A stretch of DNA of 45,628 nt from an uncultured Actinomycetales bacterium. GTDB taxonomy: Bacteria; Actinomycetota; Actinomycetes; S36-B12. This document shows, one piece after another, positions 8,082 through 16,339 of this stretch; position 1 is the stretch's first letter, and every line of letters begins with the position of its first letter. A model generated the notes under the pieces. The model made no database searches and was not told the DNA's origin. It was given only the letters and a program-made list of their open reading frames with translations. The stretch spans positions 1 through 45,628 of the forward strand of contig CAJXYI010000020.1 in the NCBI GenBank assembly GCA_913063435.1. Direction: 5' to 3'. Position numbers and translations under genes: made by a program.

Positions 8082-8722
8082 GCACGCCCACATGCACGAT
8101 CTCGGTGATCTACTACTCCTCCACCGGCAACATCGCCGCGATGGCGGAAGCGATGGGGGAGGGGGCTGCTGCAGCCGGCGCCGACGTCCGTGTGCGCAAG
8201 GTGCGCGAGACCGCGCCGCCCGAGGCCATCGCCTACAACCCCACATGGGCGGAGTTCGTCGAGGCGACCAAAAACGACCCCGAGGCCACACTCGACGATG
8301 TGGATTGGGCCGATGGCATCGCACTGGGTTCACCGACGCGGTTCGGTGGCCCGGCCAGCCAGTTGAAGGCGTTCCTCGACACCACCGGCGGGCTCTGGGC
8401 TCAGAACAAACTCGTCGACAAGGTCGGCACTGCCTTCACCTCGGTGTCCACCGCGCACGGCGGGTTGGAGTCGACGATCCTGGCGATCAACAACCACTTC
8501 TACCACTGGGGTTCCATCGTGGTGCCCCTCGGATATGAGAACGAGCATCTGCTGAAGGTGTCCGGCAACCCCTACGGCGCATCCTTCGTCGCGCGCAAGG
8601 GCGCGGCACCCGATGATGTCGCGTTGACCGCCGCACGGATACAGGGCGAACGGCTTGCGCGCATCACCGCGTGGATCCGTGCGGGCCGCGATGCCCAGGC
8701 TGGAACGGAGTCCGCATCATGA
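8078..8722 (+). CDS. Flavodoxin-like NAD(P)H:quinone oxidoreductase (WrbA-like)
   Basis: The 214-residue flavodoxin fold has the FMN phosphate loop YYSSTGNIAAMAEAM at the N-terminus, followed by DGIALGSPTRFGGPASQLKAFLD and the glycine-rich STAHGGLESTILAI segment typical of WrbA proteins. WrbA-type enzymes use FMN and NAD(P)H to reduce quinones. Here it could supply or recycle reduced flavin for the nearby monooxygenase. GTG 8078 overlaps the upstream stop by 4 nt and its own stop overlaps the next start, so the three genes are translationally coupled. Confidence 0.9.
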   Translation: MSTPTCTISVIYYSSTGNIAAMAEAMGEGAAAAGADVRVRKVRETAPPEAIAYNPTWAEFVEATKNDPEATLDDVDWADGIALGSPTRFGGPASQLKAFLDTTGGLWAQNKLVDKVGTAFTSVSTAHGGLESTILAINNHFYHWGSIVVPLGYENEHLLKVSGNPYGASFVARKGAAPDDVALTAARIQGERLARITAWIRAGRDAQAGTESAS

Positions 8723-9300
8723 CCGAACCATTGCGCGTCCTGGCGATCGGCGGCAGCACTCGACCGGATTCCTCCAGCGAGCGGGCGGTGCGGGCAGCGG
8801 CCCGCGGCGCGCAGCAGCACGGTGCCGACGTCCGTTTCATCGTGGGTCGTGACCTGATGGTGCCGATCTATGACACGGAGACGGGTGAACGCGCCGAGCT
8901 CGCGCAGCAACTCGTTGATTCCTATCGCTGGGCTGATGGCCTCATCGTGGCGAGCCCGGGCTATCACGGCGGGATCAGCGGGATGATCAAGAACGCCCTG
9001 GACTACATCGAGGATCTGCGCGACCACGATCGCGTCTACCTCGACGGCATGGCCGTCGGATGCATCGCGGTGTCCTATGGCTGGCAGGCGACAGTGTCGA
9101 CCCTGCATCAGTTGCGTCAGGTTGCCCATGCGGTGCGCGGTTGGCCGACCCCGCTGGGTGCCTCGATCAACGCTAGCGTCACCAAACTCGATCACGAGGG
9201 TAGGAGCGACGACGACAAGGCGGTCGCCCAACTTGAGGCCGTGGGTGCTCAGGTAGCCGAGTTCGCACGGATGCGCCACGCCTTCCACCGAGTCAGCTGA
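8719..9300 (+). CDS. NADPH-dependent FMN reductase
   Basis: The 193-residue protein of the NADPH:FMN reductase family has GGSTRPDSSSERAVRAA as the phosphate-binding loop and ASPGYHGGISGMIKNALDYIEDL as the conserved flavin/lysine segment. The start ATG 8719 overlaps the flavodoxin stop (ATGA) and has ACGGAG upstream. RutA-class monooxygenases need free reduced FMN. E. coli uses RutF, an unrelated flavin reductase fold. In this cluster no RutF was seen, so this enzyme is the best candidate partner for the rutA-like gene. That pairing is inferred from context. Confidence 0.9.
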   Translation: MTEPLRVLAIGGSTRPDSSSERAVRAAARGAQQHGADVRFIVGRDLMVPIYDTETGERAELAQQLVDSYRWADGLIVASPGYHGGISGMIKNALDYIEDLRDHDRVYLDGMAVGCIAVSYGWQATVSTLHQLRQVAHAVRGWPTPLGASINASVTKLDHEGRSDDDKAVAQLEAVGAQVAEFARMRHAFHRVS

Positions 9301-9360
9301 CCTCATCGCATTCAGGGGGGCCTGCGTTCGAAGGCAGCGACGGGTAGGAAAGGACTGGGC

Positions 9361-10017
9361 ATGGCGCGACTAGCGGATACCGCCTATGAGCAACTACGGT
9401 CGGCGATCCTGCGGGGGGAACTACCTCACGGTGAGCGCCTTGCCGAGGAGGAGATCGCCGAGAACCTCGGAATCTCGCGGACACCGGTGCGCGAGGCGCT
9501 GCGGCGTCTCGCCGCAGAAGGCCTCGTCGATGTCGCCCCGAACCGCGGCGCATCGGTGGCCCGCTGGGAGTCGGCGGATCTTCAGGAGATCTTCGACCTG
9601 CGGGCGATGCTGGAGTCCTATGCCACGAAGCGAGCCACGCCTCGGCGCACTCCGGAGGTGATCGGGGAACTGACCGAGATCTGCGATGAGATGGAATCGA
9701 TCTTCGCGAAGTCCACCAATGGTCGGTCCCTGCAGTCGCTGGCTGCGGCCAACCGTCGCTTCCATCGCATCATCATGGAGGCCGCGGATTCCCCGCGGCT
9801 GCTGACCATGATCGATTCGCTCACGCATGTTCCGGTGGTGATGCAGACGTTCACGCAGTATTCGCAGCATGCGCTGCAACGCTCGCTGCACCACCATCGT
9901 GAGATCGTCGACGCGATGACGGCCGGCGATTCCGACTGGGCGGGCAGCATCATGCGCGCTCACATTCTCGCGGCCCGCTTCGAAGTCCTCGGCGACAGCT
10001 GCATCACTCCTGGCTGA
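9361..10017 (+). CDS. GntR-family transcriptional regulator with FCD domain (FadR subfamily)
   Basis: The 218-residue protein has an N-terminal winged helix-turn-helix (LAEEEIAENLGISRTPVREALRRLAAEGLV, roughly residues 28-57). A C-terminal all-helical FCD ligand domain has His residues in positions expected for metal or acid binding (FHRIIMEAAD, HHREIVDAM, HILAARFE). It would bind a short palindrome as a dimer and release it on binding a pathway acid. It is encoded 60 nt after the FMN reductase and ends in a strong terminator. The TTGTATACAA-like boxes around it all lie within 7 kb, so it is the obvious candidate for their binder, including its own operon through box 7121. Confidence 0.93.
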   Translation: MARLADTAYEQLRSAILRGELPHGERLAEEEIAENLGISRTPVREALRRLAAEGLVDVAPNRGASVARWESADLQEIFDLRAMLESYATKRATPRRTPEVIGELTEICDEMESIFAKSTNGRSLQSLAAANRRFHRIIMEAADSPRLLTMIDSLTHVPVVMQTFTQYSQHALQRSLHHHREIVDAMTAGDSDWAGSIMRAHILAARFEVLGDSCITPG

Positions 10018-10037
10018 CGGTTCTCCCGCCAAAACTG

Positions 10038-10072
10038 AAAGGCCCGCCCCGCTCGATGCGGGACGGGCCTTT
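10038..10072. terminator. Bidirectional intrinsic terminator between gntR and rutA-like gene
   Basis: The inverted repeat AAAGGCCCGCCCCGC / GCGGGACGGGCCTTT has a 15-bp stem with one mismatch and a TCGAT loop. Short A and T runs at its ends let it serve both convergent genes. Confidence 0.85.
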
Positions 10073-10091
10073 CGAGGAGCCGAGACGGGAG

Positions 10092-11165
10092 TTAGCCGAC
10101 GGTCACCGAGCGGGACTTCATCAGCGGCTGGACCTTCTCGCCGAAGACCTTCATGCCCTCGACGAAATCATCGAAGGTGAGCATGATGCCCTTGGTGCCC
10201 TCCACCGAACCGGCTTCATCGAGCATCCGCGCGACCGATTCATAGGAGCCGACGAGGGTGCCCATGTTGAAGTTGATCGCGCCTTCGGGCAGCGAGATCG
10301 TCTTGGCGGTGCTGCCCTCGCCTGCCGACTCATCGGCATCGGTCTGGTCAGCCATCCACGCCAGAGCCTTGGTGTCGGCGCCGTCGTTGTACTTCTTCCA
10401 CTTCGCCATGGCCTCTTCATCGGTTTCGCCGGTGATGACCATGAACAGCACGTAGGAGCCGACATCGCGACCGGTCTTCTCCTTAGCCCGCATGAGTTGC
10501 TCGTTGGCAGGCGCGTAGGCAGTGGGGGTGTTCACGCCGGTGCCGAGGATGAACTGGTAGTCGCCGTAGGTGGCGCAGAAGTCCATCCCACGCTCGGACT
10601 GCCCTGCGCACACGAGCTCGATCTTGTGGCTCGGGGTCGGCTTGCACATGCAGTCGTTCATCTGGAAGTACTTGCCGTCCATCGTGCAGGTGCCGTTCTT
10701 CCACAGCTCCTGCATCACCTGGACGTACTCGGTGGAGTAGTCGTAGCGGTAGCCGAAGTACTCGTCTCCGGGCCACAGACCCATCTGGCGGTACTCATCG
10801 GGTGCCCAGCCGGACACGATGTTGACACCGAAGCGGCCCGGCGCGATCGAGTCGATCGTGACCGACATGCGAGCGACGAGGGCGGGGGGCAGGGTGAGCA
10901 CCGCGGTCGACGCGAAGAGCTTGATCTTCTCGGTGCGGGCCGCGATGGCGGCCATCAGGGTGAAGGATTCCAGGTTGTAGTCCCAGAACTCGCTGTCGCC
11001 GCCGAAGCCGCGGAACTTGATCATGGACAGGGCGAACTCGAACCCGTACTTCTCGGCGAGCTGGCACACCTCGAGATTGAGGTCGAAGCTCGGCTTGTAC
11101 TGGGGCGAGGTCGTGGAGATGAGCCAGCCGTTGTTGCCGATGGGGATGAAGACGCCGAGGTCCAC
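10092..11165 (-). CDS. rutA: RutA-type flavin-dependent monooxygenase (pyrimidine oxygenase class)
   Basis: The 357-residue luciferase-like monooxygenase closely resembles E. coli RutA as I recall it. The N-terminus is VDLGVFIPIGNNGWLIST. Strongly shared blocks include GVNTPTAYAP, KTGRDVGSYVLFMVI, NMGTLVGSYESVARMLDE and GIMLTFDDFVEGM. RutA uses FMNH2 and O2 to open the uracil ring between N3 and C4. I chose GTG 11165 because AAGGAG lies 7 nt upstream; the longer open frame upstream is antisense to the next gene. A promoter TTGGCG-17 nt-TACTCT lies before it (11212-11240), overlapped by a degenerate operator. Related enzymes attack other cyclic amides or halo-aromatics, so the substrate is likely but not certainly a pyrimidine. 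Confidence 0.93.
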   Translation of the reverse strand: MDLGVFIPIGNNGWLISTTSPQYKPSFDLNLEVCQLAEKYGFEFALSMIKFRGFGGDSEFWDYNLESFTLMAAIAARTEKIKLFASTAVLTLPPALVARMSVTIDSIAPGRFGVNIVSGWAPDEYRQMGLWPGDEYFGYRYDYSTEYVQVMQELWKNGTCTMDGKYFQMNDCMCKPTPSHKIELVCAGQSERGMDFCATYGDYQFILGTGVNTPTAYAPANEQLMRAKEKTGRDVGSYVLFMVITGETDEEAMAKWKKYNDGADTKALAWMADQTDADESAGEGSTAKTISLPEGAINFNMGTLVGSYESVARMLDEAGSVEGTKGIMLTFDDFVEGMKVFGEKVQPLMKSRSVTVG

Positions 11166-11211
11166 TGCGTGCTCCTTAATCGTGTCGAAAAGATGGTGTC
11201 CGGTTCTGGGG

Positions 11212-11240
11212 AGAGTACACAATCTGAGCGGGGCCGCCAA
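11212..11240 (-). promoter_or_regulatory. Promoter of the rutA-like gene with an overlapping degenerate GntR box
   Basis: On the minus strand TTGGCG (11235-11240) is followed 17 nt later by TACTCT (11212-11217). A degenerate box TTGTGTACTC (11213-11222) overlaps the -10 element; its core differs from GTATAC by one base. Binding there would block RNA polymerase. Confidence 0.45.
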
Positions 11241-11266
11241 TGGACTTAGGTAAAATCTTTGGAACT

Positions 11267-11291
11267 TTCCTCGTTTTTTCCTCGTTTTTTC
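11267..11291 (-). repeat. Phased A-tracts (11-bp tandem repeat) upstream of rutA
   Basis: CCTCGTTTTTT occurs twice in exact tandem (11269-11279 and 11280-11290). On the rutA strand this gives two AAAAAA tracts one helical turn apart, about 30 bp upstream of the -35 element. Phased A-tracts bend DNA and stand out in this GC-rich sequence. Confidence 0.6.
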
Positions 11292-11341
11292 GTGGATTCC
11301 GCGCGAGATGCCAGGTCCCTGTGGCCGACAGCAGGCCCCGG

Positions 11342-11351
11342 TTGTATACAT
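11342..11351. promoter_or_regulatory. GntR-type operator box 4 (TTGTATACAT)
   Basis: The core GTATAC lies at 11344-11349, 57 nt before the RutD-like gene. TATACAT inside it could be the -10 element of that gene, so bound repressor would cover it. A short CCACCGAAGC repeat (11366-11394) lies between the box and the start codon. Confidence 0.6.
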
Positions 11352-11408
11352 AGGAGCACACAGCGCCCACCGAAGCCCACCGAAGCCCACCGATCGTGAG
11401 GAGACCCC

Positions 11409-12218
11409 GTGCCGACCCTGGACATCAACGGACACACCATGTACTACGAGGTGCACGGGGAGGACGGCCTGCCGCAGGCGGTCTGCATGGGGGGCTGGGG
11501 CACGTTCTGCCATGGCCGCACCGGCGATGCCCCGCGCTATCTGTTCAACAACTACCAGGTCGCGATCTATGACTACCGCGGCGTTCGGGAGTCCACGGAC
11601 GACTATTCGCAGACTCCCACGATGCAGTTGTATGCATCCGACCTCGCCGGCCTGCTCGATCACCTCGGCTGGTCGAAGGTCCATGTGGTGGGCATGGTCG
11701 GAATGGGCGCCTGCGTCGGTCAGCAGTTGGCCTTCAGTCGCCCCGATCTCGCGCGCTCCCTCGTGATGACCGGGTGCTGGGCCTATGCCGACCCGATCAT
11801 GGTCGATCAGCTCAACACGATGGTCGACGTCCACGACAAGATGGGCTGGGCGGAATTCCAGAAGCTTGCCGCGAGCTACAGCTTCGATGGCGTCTTCTAC
11901 AACGCCAACCGCGACCGATTGCTCGGCGAGAACGGCACCTGGCCGGATCTCAACGGTCGACTCGAGGCGCAGCGGCGACTCGTGCAGGCGTGCACGACCT
12001 ATGACGCGCGCGAGGACCTGCCCCAGGTCCAGACTCCGGCGATCGTGGTCAACGCCGGCCGTGACCCGATTACGACCCCGCGGCACACCCAGCTCATCGC
12101 CGACTTGATGCCCAACTGCCAGGCTGTGGACTGGCCCGAGGCTACGCACGTGTTCGCCGGCAGGGACATGAAGAAGAAGTTCGACGCGATGCTGCAGGAT
12201 TTCCTCGAGGCGCACTGA
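11409..12218 (+). CDS. RutD-like alpha/beta-hydrolase lacking the nucleophile serine
   Basis: The 269-residue alpha/beta-hydrolase fold protein has strand-loop YDYRGVRESTDDYS, an Asp in NAGRDPIT and a His in EATHVF, as expected for the acid and base of the triad. The nucleophile elbow reads V-V-G-M-V-G-M-G at residues 93-100, so the usual Ser of G-x-S-x-G is Val97. E. coli RutD, as I recall it, also lacks the serine (GHALGA), and this protein shares the following G(C/W)xxx(D/N) region, supporting a RutD-like role in clearing carbamate or aminoacrylate. It is divergent from the rutA-like gene across a shared 243-nt control region and heads the plus-strand operon. Confidence 0.85.
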   Translation: MPTLDINGHTMYYEVHGEDGLPQAVCMGGWGTFCHGRTGDAPRYLFNNYQVAIYDYRGVRESTDDYSQTPTMQLYASDLAGLLDHLGWSKVHVVGMVGMGACVGQQLAFSRPDLARSLVMTGCWAYADPIMVDQLNTMVDVHDKMGWAEFQKLAASYSFDGVFYNANRDRLLGENGTWPDLNGRLEAQRRLVQACTTYDAREDLPQVQTPAIVVNAGRDPITTPRHTQLIADLMPNCQAVDWPEATHVFAGRDMKKKFDAMLQDFLEAH

Positions 12219-12259
12219 CCAAGCGGAGATCATCTCGAAGCACGACGAAGGAGGCGGTC

Positions 12260-14620
12260 ATGGATCTGCTCGACAGTGTCCAGCGCCGCGTGCTGTGGTT
12301 GTCGACGCGCATCGTCGATGCCGCGAATCGCGAGCGCGCTTCAGTGGACGGGGTCAAGGTAGGTGGCCACCAGGCCAGCAGTGCCAGCCTGGTCTCGATC
12401 ATGACCGCGCTGTGGTTCTCCTATCTTCGTGCCGAGGACCGGGTGAGCGTGAAACCGCACGCGTCCCCGGTGTTCCATGCGATCTCGTATCTGCTCGGTG
12501 ACCTCGACCGTTCGTATCTGACGCGGCTGCGGGAATTCGGTGGACTGCAGTCGTATCCGTCGCGGACGAAGGATCCCGACACGGTCGATTTCTCGACCGG
12601 TTCGGTCGGTCTCGGCGCAGCAGCCCCGCTGTTCGCGGCCGCGACGCGTCGATATGTCGACGCGCACTTCGGCCCGCGGCCGCATTCGAGGTTCATCGCG
12701 ATCATCGGCGACGCCGAACTCGACGAGGGCAATGTCTGGGAGGCCGTCGCTGATCCGGCAACGGCGGGTCTGGGCAACGCGATGTGGATCGTGGACTTCA
12801 ACCGTCAGTCCCTCGATCGGGTCGTCCCCGGGGTCCGCATCCACCAGTGGGCGGTGCAGTTCGCTGCCGCGGGTTGGCATGTCGTCGAGGTGAAGTACGG
12901 CAAGCGCCTGCAGGCGGCGTTCGCACAGGAGGGCGGCCAGGCACTGCGCGAATGGATCGACGCGATGCCCAATGAGCAGTATCAGTCGCTTTTCGGATTG
13001 GAGGGCGCCCAGCTGCGCGAGCGGTTCCTCGACGGGGCACCGACGGAGGTCGTGGAATGGTCCGTATCGATTCCCGACGCCGAACTGGCGCCACTGGTCA
13101 CCGACCTCGGAGGCCACGACCTCGAGGCGCTGCTCGATGCTTTCGCCGAATGCGATGCGGTCACCGATAAACCCAGTGTGGTGTTCGCCTACACCATCAA
13201 GGGCTGGGGTCTTCCGATCGCGGGCAATCCGCGCAACCACTCAGCACTGTTGAACGGCGACCAGATCGAGGCTCTGCGCGCCGAGGTCGGACTCACACCG
13301 GAAACCGAATGGGATCGCTTCGATCCGGCCAGCCCGGAAGGCATCCTGGCCGCGGAGCGTCGCGAGATCCTGCATCGTGATCCGCGAGTGAAGTCCCTGC
13401 CGATCACTGTCCCGGCATCGACGGGCGTCAGCGGTTCGCGACCGATCAGCACGCAGGAGGCCTTCGGACGCATCCTCGTCGACCTCAGCCGGGATGAAGC
13501 AGTGGCGCGATACCTCGTCACCACTGCACCCGATGTCGCAACCTCGACCAACCTCGCGGGATTCATCAACCGGACGGGGGTGTTCTCGCCCGAGGAACGT
13601 CGTGCCTGGAACGCCGACCCGGTATTGAAGTGGGCTGAGGGTCCGACCGGGCAGCACATCGAATTGGGCATCTCGGAGATGAACCTGTTCCTCCTGCTCG
13701 GTCAACTGGGGCTGTCGTGGGATCTGTCCGCGCAGCCACTCATCCCGATCGGCACGCTCTACGACCCGTTCGTCGCCCGCGGCCTCGACGCGTTGATCTA
13801 CGGCTGCTATTCCGGTGCGCGGTTCATCGTCGCTGGGACTCCGAGTGGAATAACGCTGGCACCCGAAGGTGGTGCCCATCAGTCGACGATCACGGCGAGC
13901 ATCGGTCTGGAACTGCCCGGCCTCACCGCGATCGAGCCGGCCTATGCCGGTGCCCTGGATTGGCTGCTGTGCGATTCGATTTCGCGTATCGCCTCGGGCG
14001 AAGACGCTCCCACCACCGCGCAACCGGCGGAGCAGGGCGCCTACTACCTGCGGCTGACCACTAGGCCTCTCGATCAGGCGCCGTTCGAAGAAGCTCGCCA
14101 GCGCATCGGGGATGCCGTGCTGCGTCGCCAGGTGCTAGCCGGTGGCTATCGCCTGCGCGATTCCTATGCCACGCATCCGCACCTGATCACCGACGACGGT
14201 CGCGCTCCTCTCGTACACCTCGTCGGTTCGGGTCCGCTGCTTCCGGAGATGCTGGCGGCTGCTGATGAGTTGGCTGACGAGGGGGTGGCCGCGCACGTCG
14301 TCGATGTCACCAGTTCCGATCGGCTCTACAACGCTTGGCAGCGCACGTTGCGCCAGGGTGTGCGCACGGCGACAGCGCCGAGTTTGCCGGGTCCTCTGTG
14401 GTCGATCTTCGGCGAACGTGCACCGATCGTGACCGTGCACGATGCAGCCAGCCACGCCATGGCATGGTTCGGGTCGGCCCTCGGTGTGCCGTGTGTGCCG
14501 CTGGGTGTCGACGCATTCGGCCAATCCGGGTCGGTCCCCGATCTGTATGCCGCACACGATCTGGATTCCGGGTCGATCGTCAACGCTGCCCTCGCTGCGT
14601 TAGCGCTGGCAGCTCGCTGA
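12260..14620 (+). CDS. Transketolase-like / pyruvate dehydrogenase E1-type enzyme (AceE-like), without an E2 partner
   Basis: The 786-residue thiamine-diphosphate enzyme resembles homodimeric E1 (AceE). It contains KPHASPVFHAISYLLGDLD near residue 65, the ThDP motif beginning IIGDAELDEGN and ending VDFNRQ (about residues 146-187), and the central domain ISEMNLFLLLGQLGLS with its catalytic Glu. A C-terminal transketolase-type domain ends with DAFGQSGS. True AceE is near 890-930 residues, so this is shorter. No E2 or E3 gene is nearby, so it may decarboxylate a 2-oxoacid on its own or act as a carboligase. The start ATG 12260 follows GGAGG. Its stop overlaps the next start (TGATG), showing coupling. 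Confidence 0.88.
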   Translation: MDLLDSVQRRVLWLSTRIVDAANRERASVDGVKVGGHQASSASLVSIMTALWFSYLRAEDRVSVKPHASPVFHAISYLLGDLDRSYLTRLREFGGLQSYPSRTKDPDTVDFSTGSVGLGAAAPLFAAATRRYVDAHFGPRPHSRFIAIIGDAELDEGNVWEAVADPATAGLGNAMWIVDFNRQSLDRVVPGVRIHQWAVQFAAAGWHVVEVKYGKRLQAAFAQEGGQALREWIDAMPNEQYQSLFGLEGAQLRERFLDGAPTEVVEWSVSIPDAELAPLVTDLGGHDLEALLDAFAECDAVTDKPSVVFAYTIKGWGLPIAGNPRNHSALLNGDQIEALRAEVGLTPETEWDRFDPASPEGILAAERREILHRDPRVKSLPITVPASTGVSGSRPISTQEAFGRILVDLSRDEAVARYLVTTAPDVATSTNLAGFINRTGVFSPEERRAWNADPVLKWAEGPTGQHIELGISEMNLFLLLGQLGLSWDLSAQPLIPIGTLYDPFVARGLDALIYGCYSGARFIVAGTPSGITLAPEGGAHQSTITASIGLELPGLTAIEPAYAGALDWLLCDSISRIASGEDAPTTAQPAEQGAYYLRLTTRPLDQAPFEEARQRIGDAVLRRQVLAGGYRLRDSYATHPHLITDDGRAPLVHLVGSGPLLPEMLAAADELADEGVAAHVVDVTSSDRLYNAWQRTLRQGVRTATAPSLPGPLWSIFGERAPIVTVHDAASHAMAWFGSALGVPCVPLGVDAFGQSGSVPDLYAAHDLDSGSIVNAALAALALAAR

Positions 14621-15378
14621 TGTCCAGCGAGTCAGTCCCCGTGTCGATCCCCGTTACCGACTGGGCGCAGGACCTGCAGTTGTTGGACGAGCAGACTGCG
14701 ATTCTGCGCGATGCAATGGCCGAACTGGATGACGTGCTGATGCATGAAGCCAGCATGCTGCCGGGTTGGACGCGCGGGCATGTGCTGGCCCATCTCGATG
14801 GGAACGCCCAGGGCATCGCCCGATTGGCGCGCTGGGCTGCCGACGGCATCGAGCGGCCGATGTACATCTCGCGCGAGGTGCGCGATGCCGATGTTCAGAT
14901 GCACGCCGGTCGCGATGCACGTTCCCATGAATCCTCGGTCACCCAGTCAGCGCGCGCACTGCGGGAGGACCTCGGGCGACTCACGGCAGATCAACGTGCC
15001 GGCGAGGTCACGCTCGGCAACGGTCTGCGGGTGCGCGCGGCGTCACTCGCCCGTCATCGGCTGCAGGAAGTGTGCGTGCACCACGCCGATCTAGGTCTGC
15101 CGGGATACACCTGGCGCGACTGGCCCGAAGAGATGGCCGAGCATATGACGAGACTGGTGGCGCGGGACTTCGCCGAGCGCGGTGAGTTCCCCGTCGCGTC
15201 AATCGAGTGGGAATCGACGGGTGGTGTCGATGGCGATCGCCTTGCCATCGTTCCCGGTGACGTGCACGTTCTGGGTTCGGCGCCGGCGCTGCTGGCGTGG
15301 CTGCTGGGCCGCAGCGCGGGGGAGGGCCTCGCCATCACGGGCGCCTCGCAGATTCCCGCGGCGCCCGCATGGAGGTAG
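14620..15378 (+). CDS. Maleylpyruvate isomerase family protein (mycothiol-dependent, DinB fold)
   Basis: The 252-residue protein has the MDMPI N-terminal helical bundle, with LPGWTRGHVLAHLDGNAQGIARLARWA containing the conserved TRGHVLxH metal site, and a C-terminal part with LARHRLQEVCVHHADLG. The family includes mycothiol-dependent maleylpyruvate isomerase of actinobacteria and many uncharacterised mycothiol transferases. The start ATG 14620 overlaps the previous stop; the open frame extending upstream is antisense-free coding of the neighbour and is not used. Its place in the operon suggests isomerisation or thiol addition to an unsaturated acid intermediate, but the reaction is not known. 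Confidence 0.87.
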   Translation: MSSESVPVSIPVTDWAQDLQLLDEQTAILRDAMAELDDVLMHEASMLPGWTRGHVLAHLDGNAQGIARLARWAADGIERPMYISREVRDADVQMHAGRDARSHESSVTQSARALREDLGRLTADQRAGEVTLGNGLRVRAASLARHRLQEVCVHHADLGLPGYTWRDWPEEMAEHMTRLVARDFAERGEFPVASIEWESTGGVDGDRLAIVPGDVHVLGSAPALLAWLLGRSAGEGLAITGASQIPAAPAWR

Positions 15379-16292
15379 CCACTCGGCCGGGGATGCGCAC
15401 CGGGGTGCTGTTCGTCCTCGCATCGGCCACCTTCGCGGCCAATTACCTGTGGGTCAAACTCGCCATCGAGATGTTCACCCCCGTGCAGGTTGCCTGGGGG
15501 CGCTCGTTCCTCGCCGCGATCACGCTGCTCATCGTGCTGGTCGTCACCGGTGATCGCCTGCCCCGGGACCGGCAGGTGTGGAAGCACCTGTTCATCGCCG
15601 CTCTACTGTTCAACACGATCTCGTTCACCTGCATGGCGATCGCGATGACGCGAATACCGACTGTTCAGGCGAGTGTCGTCAACTCGACCGCACCCCTGGT
15701 GACCCTCGCCCTCGTTGCGGCGTTCGTTCCCATGGAGCGCATCACGCTGCCGAGGCTCCTCGGGGTGCTGCTCGGACTTGTCGGTGTGCTGATCCTGGTG
15801 CAGCCGTGGGCCGGTTGGGGCGCGACGGATCTGTGGGGGATCCTCGCGATCTTCGGTGCCACGGCGTCCTATGCGGCAGGCATCGTCTACGCCCGGTTGA
15901 AACTCGGCAACGCGTCGGGATCAGCGGTGGCCATCGCGGCCGGCCAGTTGAGTCTGGCCTCGGTGCAATTGACCTTGGTCCTACCCCTCGGTTTCGCCAT
16001 CCCCGTCGCGTTCGAACTGTCAGCGCTCATCGGATTGCTCGTGCTCGGGGTCTTCGGCACCGGGATCGGCTACATCCTGCAGCATTCCCTCATTCGAGCC
16101 GGTGGCGCTTCGGTGGCCGGGGATGCGACGTATCTGATCCTGCTGTTCGCCGTACTCATCGGAGTCACGGTCCTCGGCGAACCGCTTCAGGCCACCGATG
16201 CGATCGGAGCCGCGGTGATCTTGACCGGCTTGGTGATCGCGACACGCACCGGTCGCGGATCGCGCCTGCGGCCGACGCCCACCGTTCCCTGA
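15369..16292 (+). CDS. EamA/DMT-family transporter
   Basis: The protein has 307 residues with ten predicted membrane helices in two EamA repeats, for example GVLFVLASATFAANYLWVKLAIE at the N-terminus and the second repeat starting at DLWGILAIFGATASYAAGIVYA. DMT proteins usually export amino acids, nucleosides or metabolites. I start at ATG 15369, which overlaps the previous stop by 10 nt; ATG 15393 is possible. Translational coupling places it in the same operon, where it could export an overflow intermediate or act as a second carrier. Confidence 0.88.
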   Translation: MEVATRPGMRTGVLFVLASATFAANYLWVKLAIEMFTPVQVAWGRSFLAAITLLIVLVVTGDRLPRDRQVWKHLFIAALLFNTISFTCMAIAMTRIPTVQASVVNSTAPLVTLALVAAFVPMERITLPRLLGVLLGLVGVLILVQPWAGWGATDLWGILAIFGATASYAAGIVYARLKLGNASGSAVAIAAGQLSLASVQLTLVLPLGFAIPVAFELSALIGLLVLGVFGTGIGYILQHSLIRAGGASVAGDATYLILLFAVLIGVTVLGEPLQATDAIGAAVILTGLVIATRTGRGSRLRPTPTVP

Positions 16293-16339
16293 TCCGAAAC
16301 GATCCGACCTGCCCACCTGCGCTTGGCTGCCCGTTGCCC

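Noticed and set aside
10092-12233. A 713-residue minus-strand open frame spanning rutA and the next gene
   Set aside because: The part beyond 11165 is the antisense shadow of the RutD-like gene and the intergenic region; the RutA start is fixed by AAGGAG before GTG 11165.
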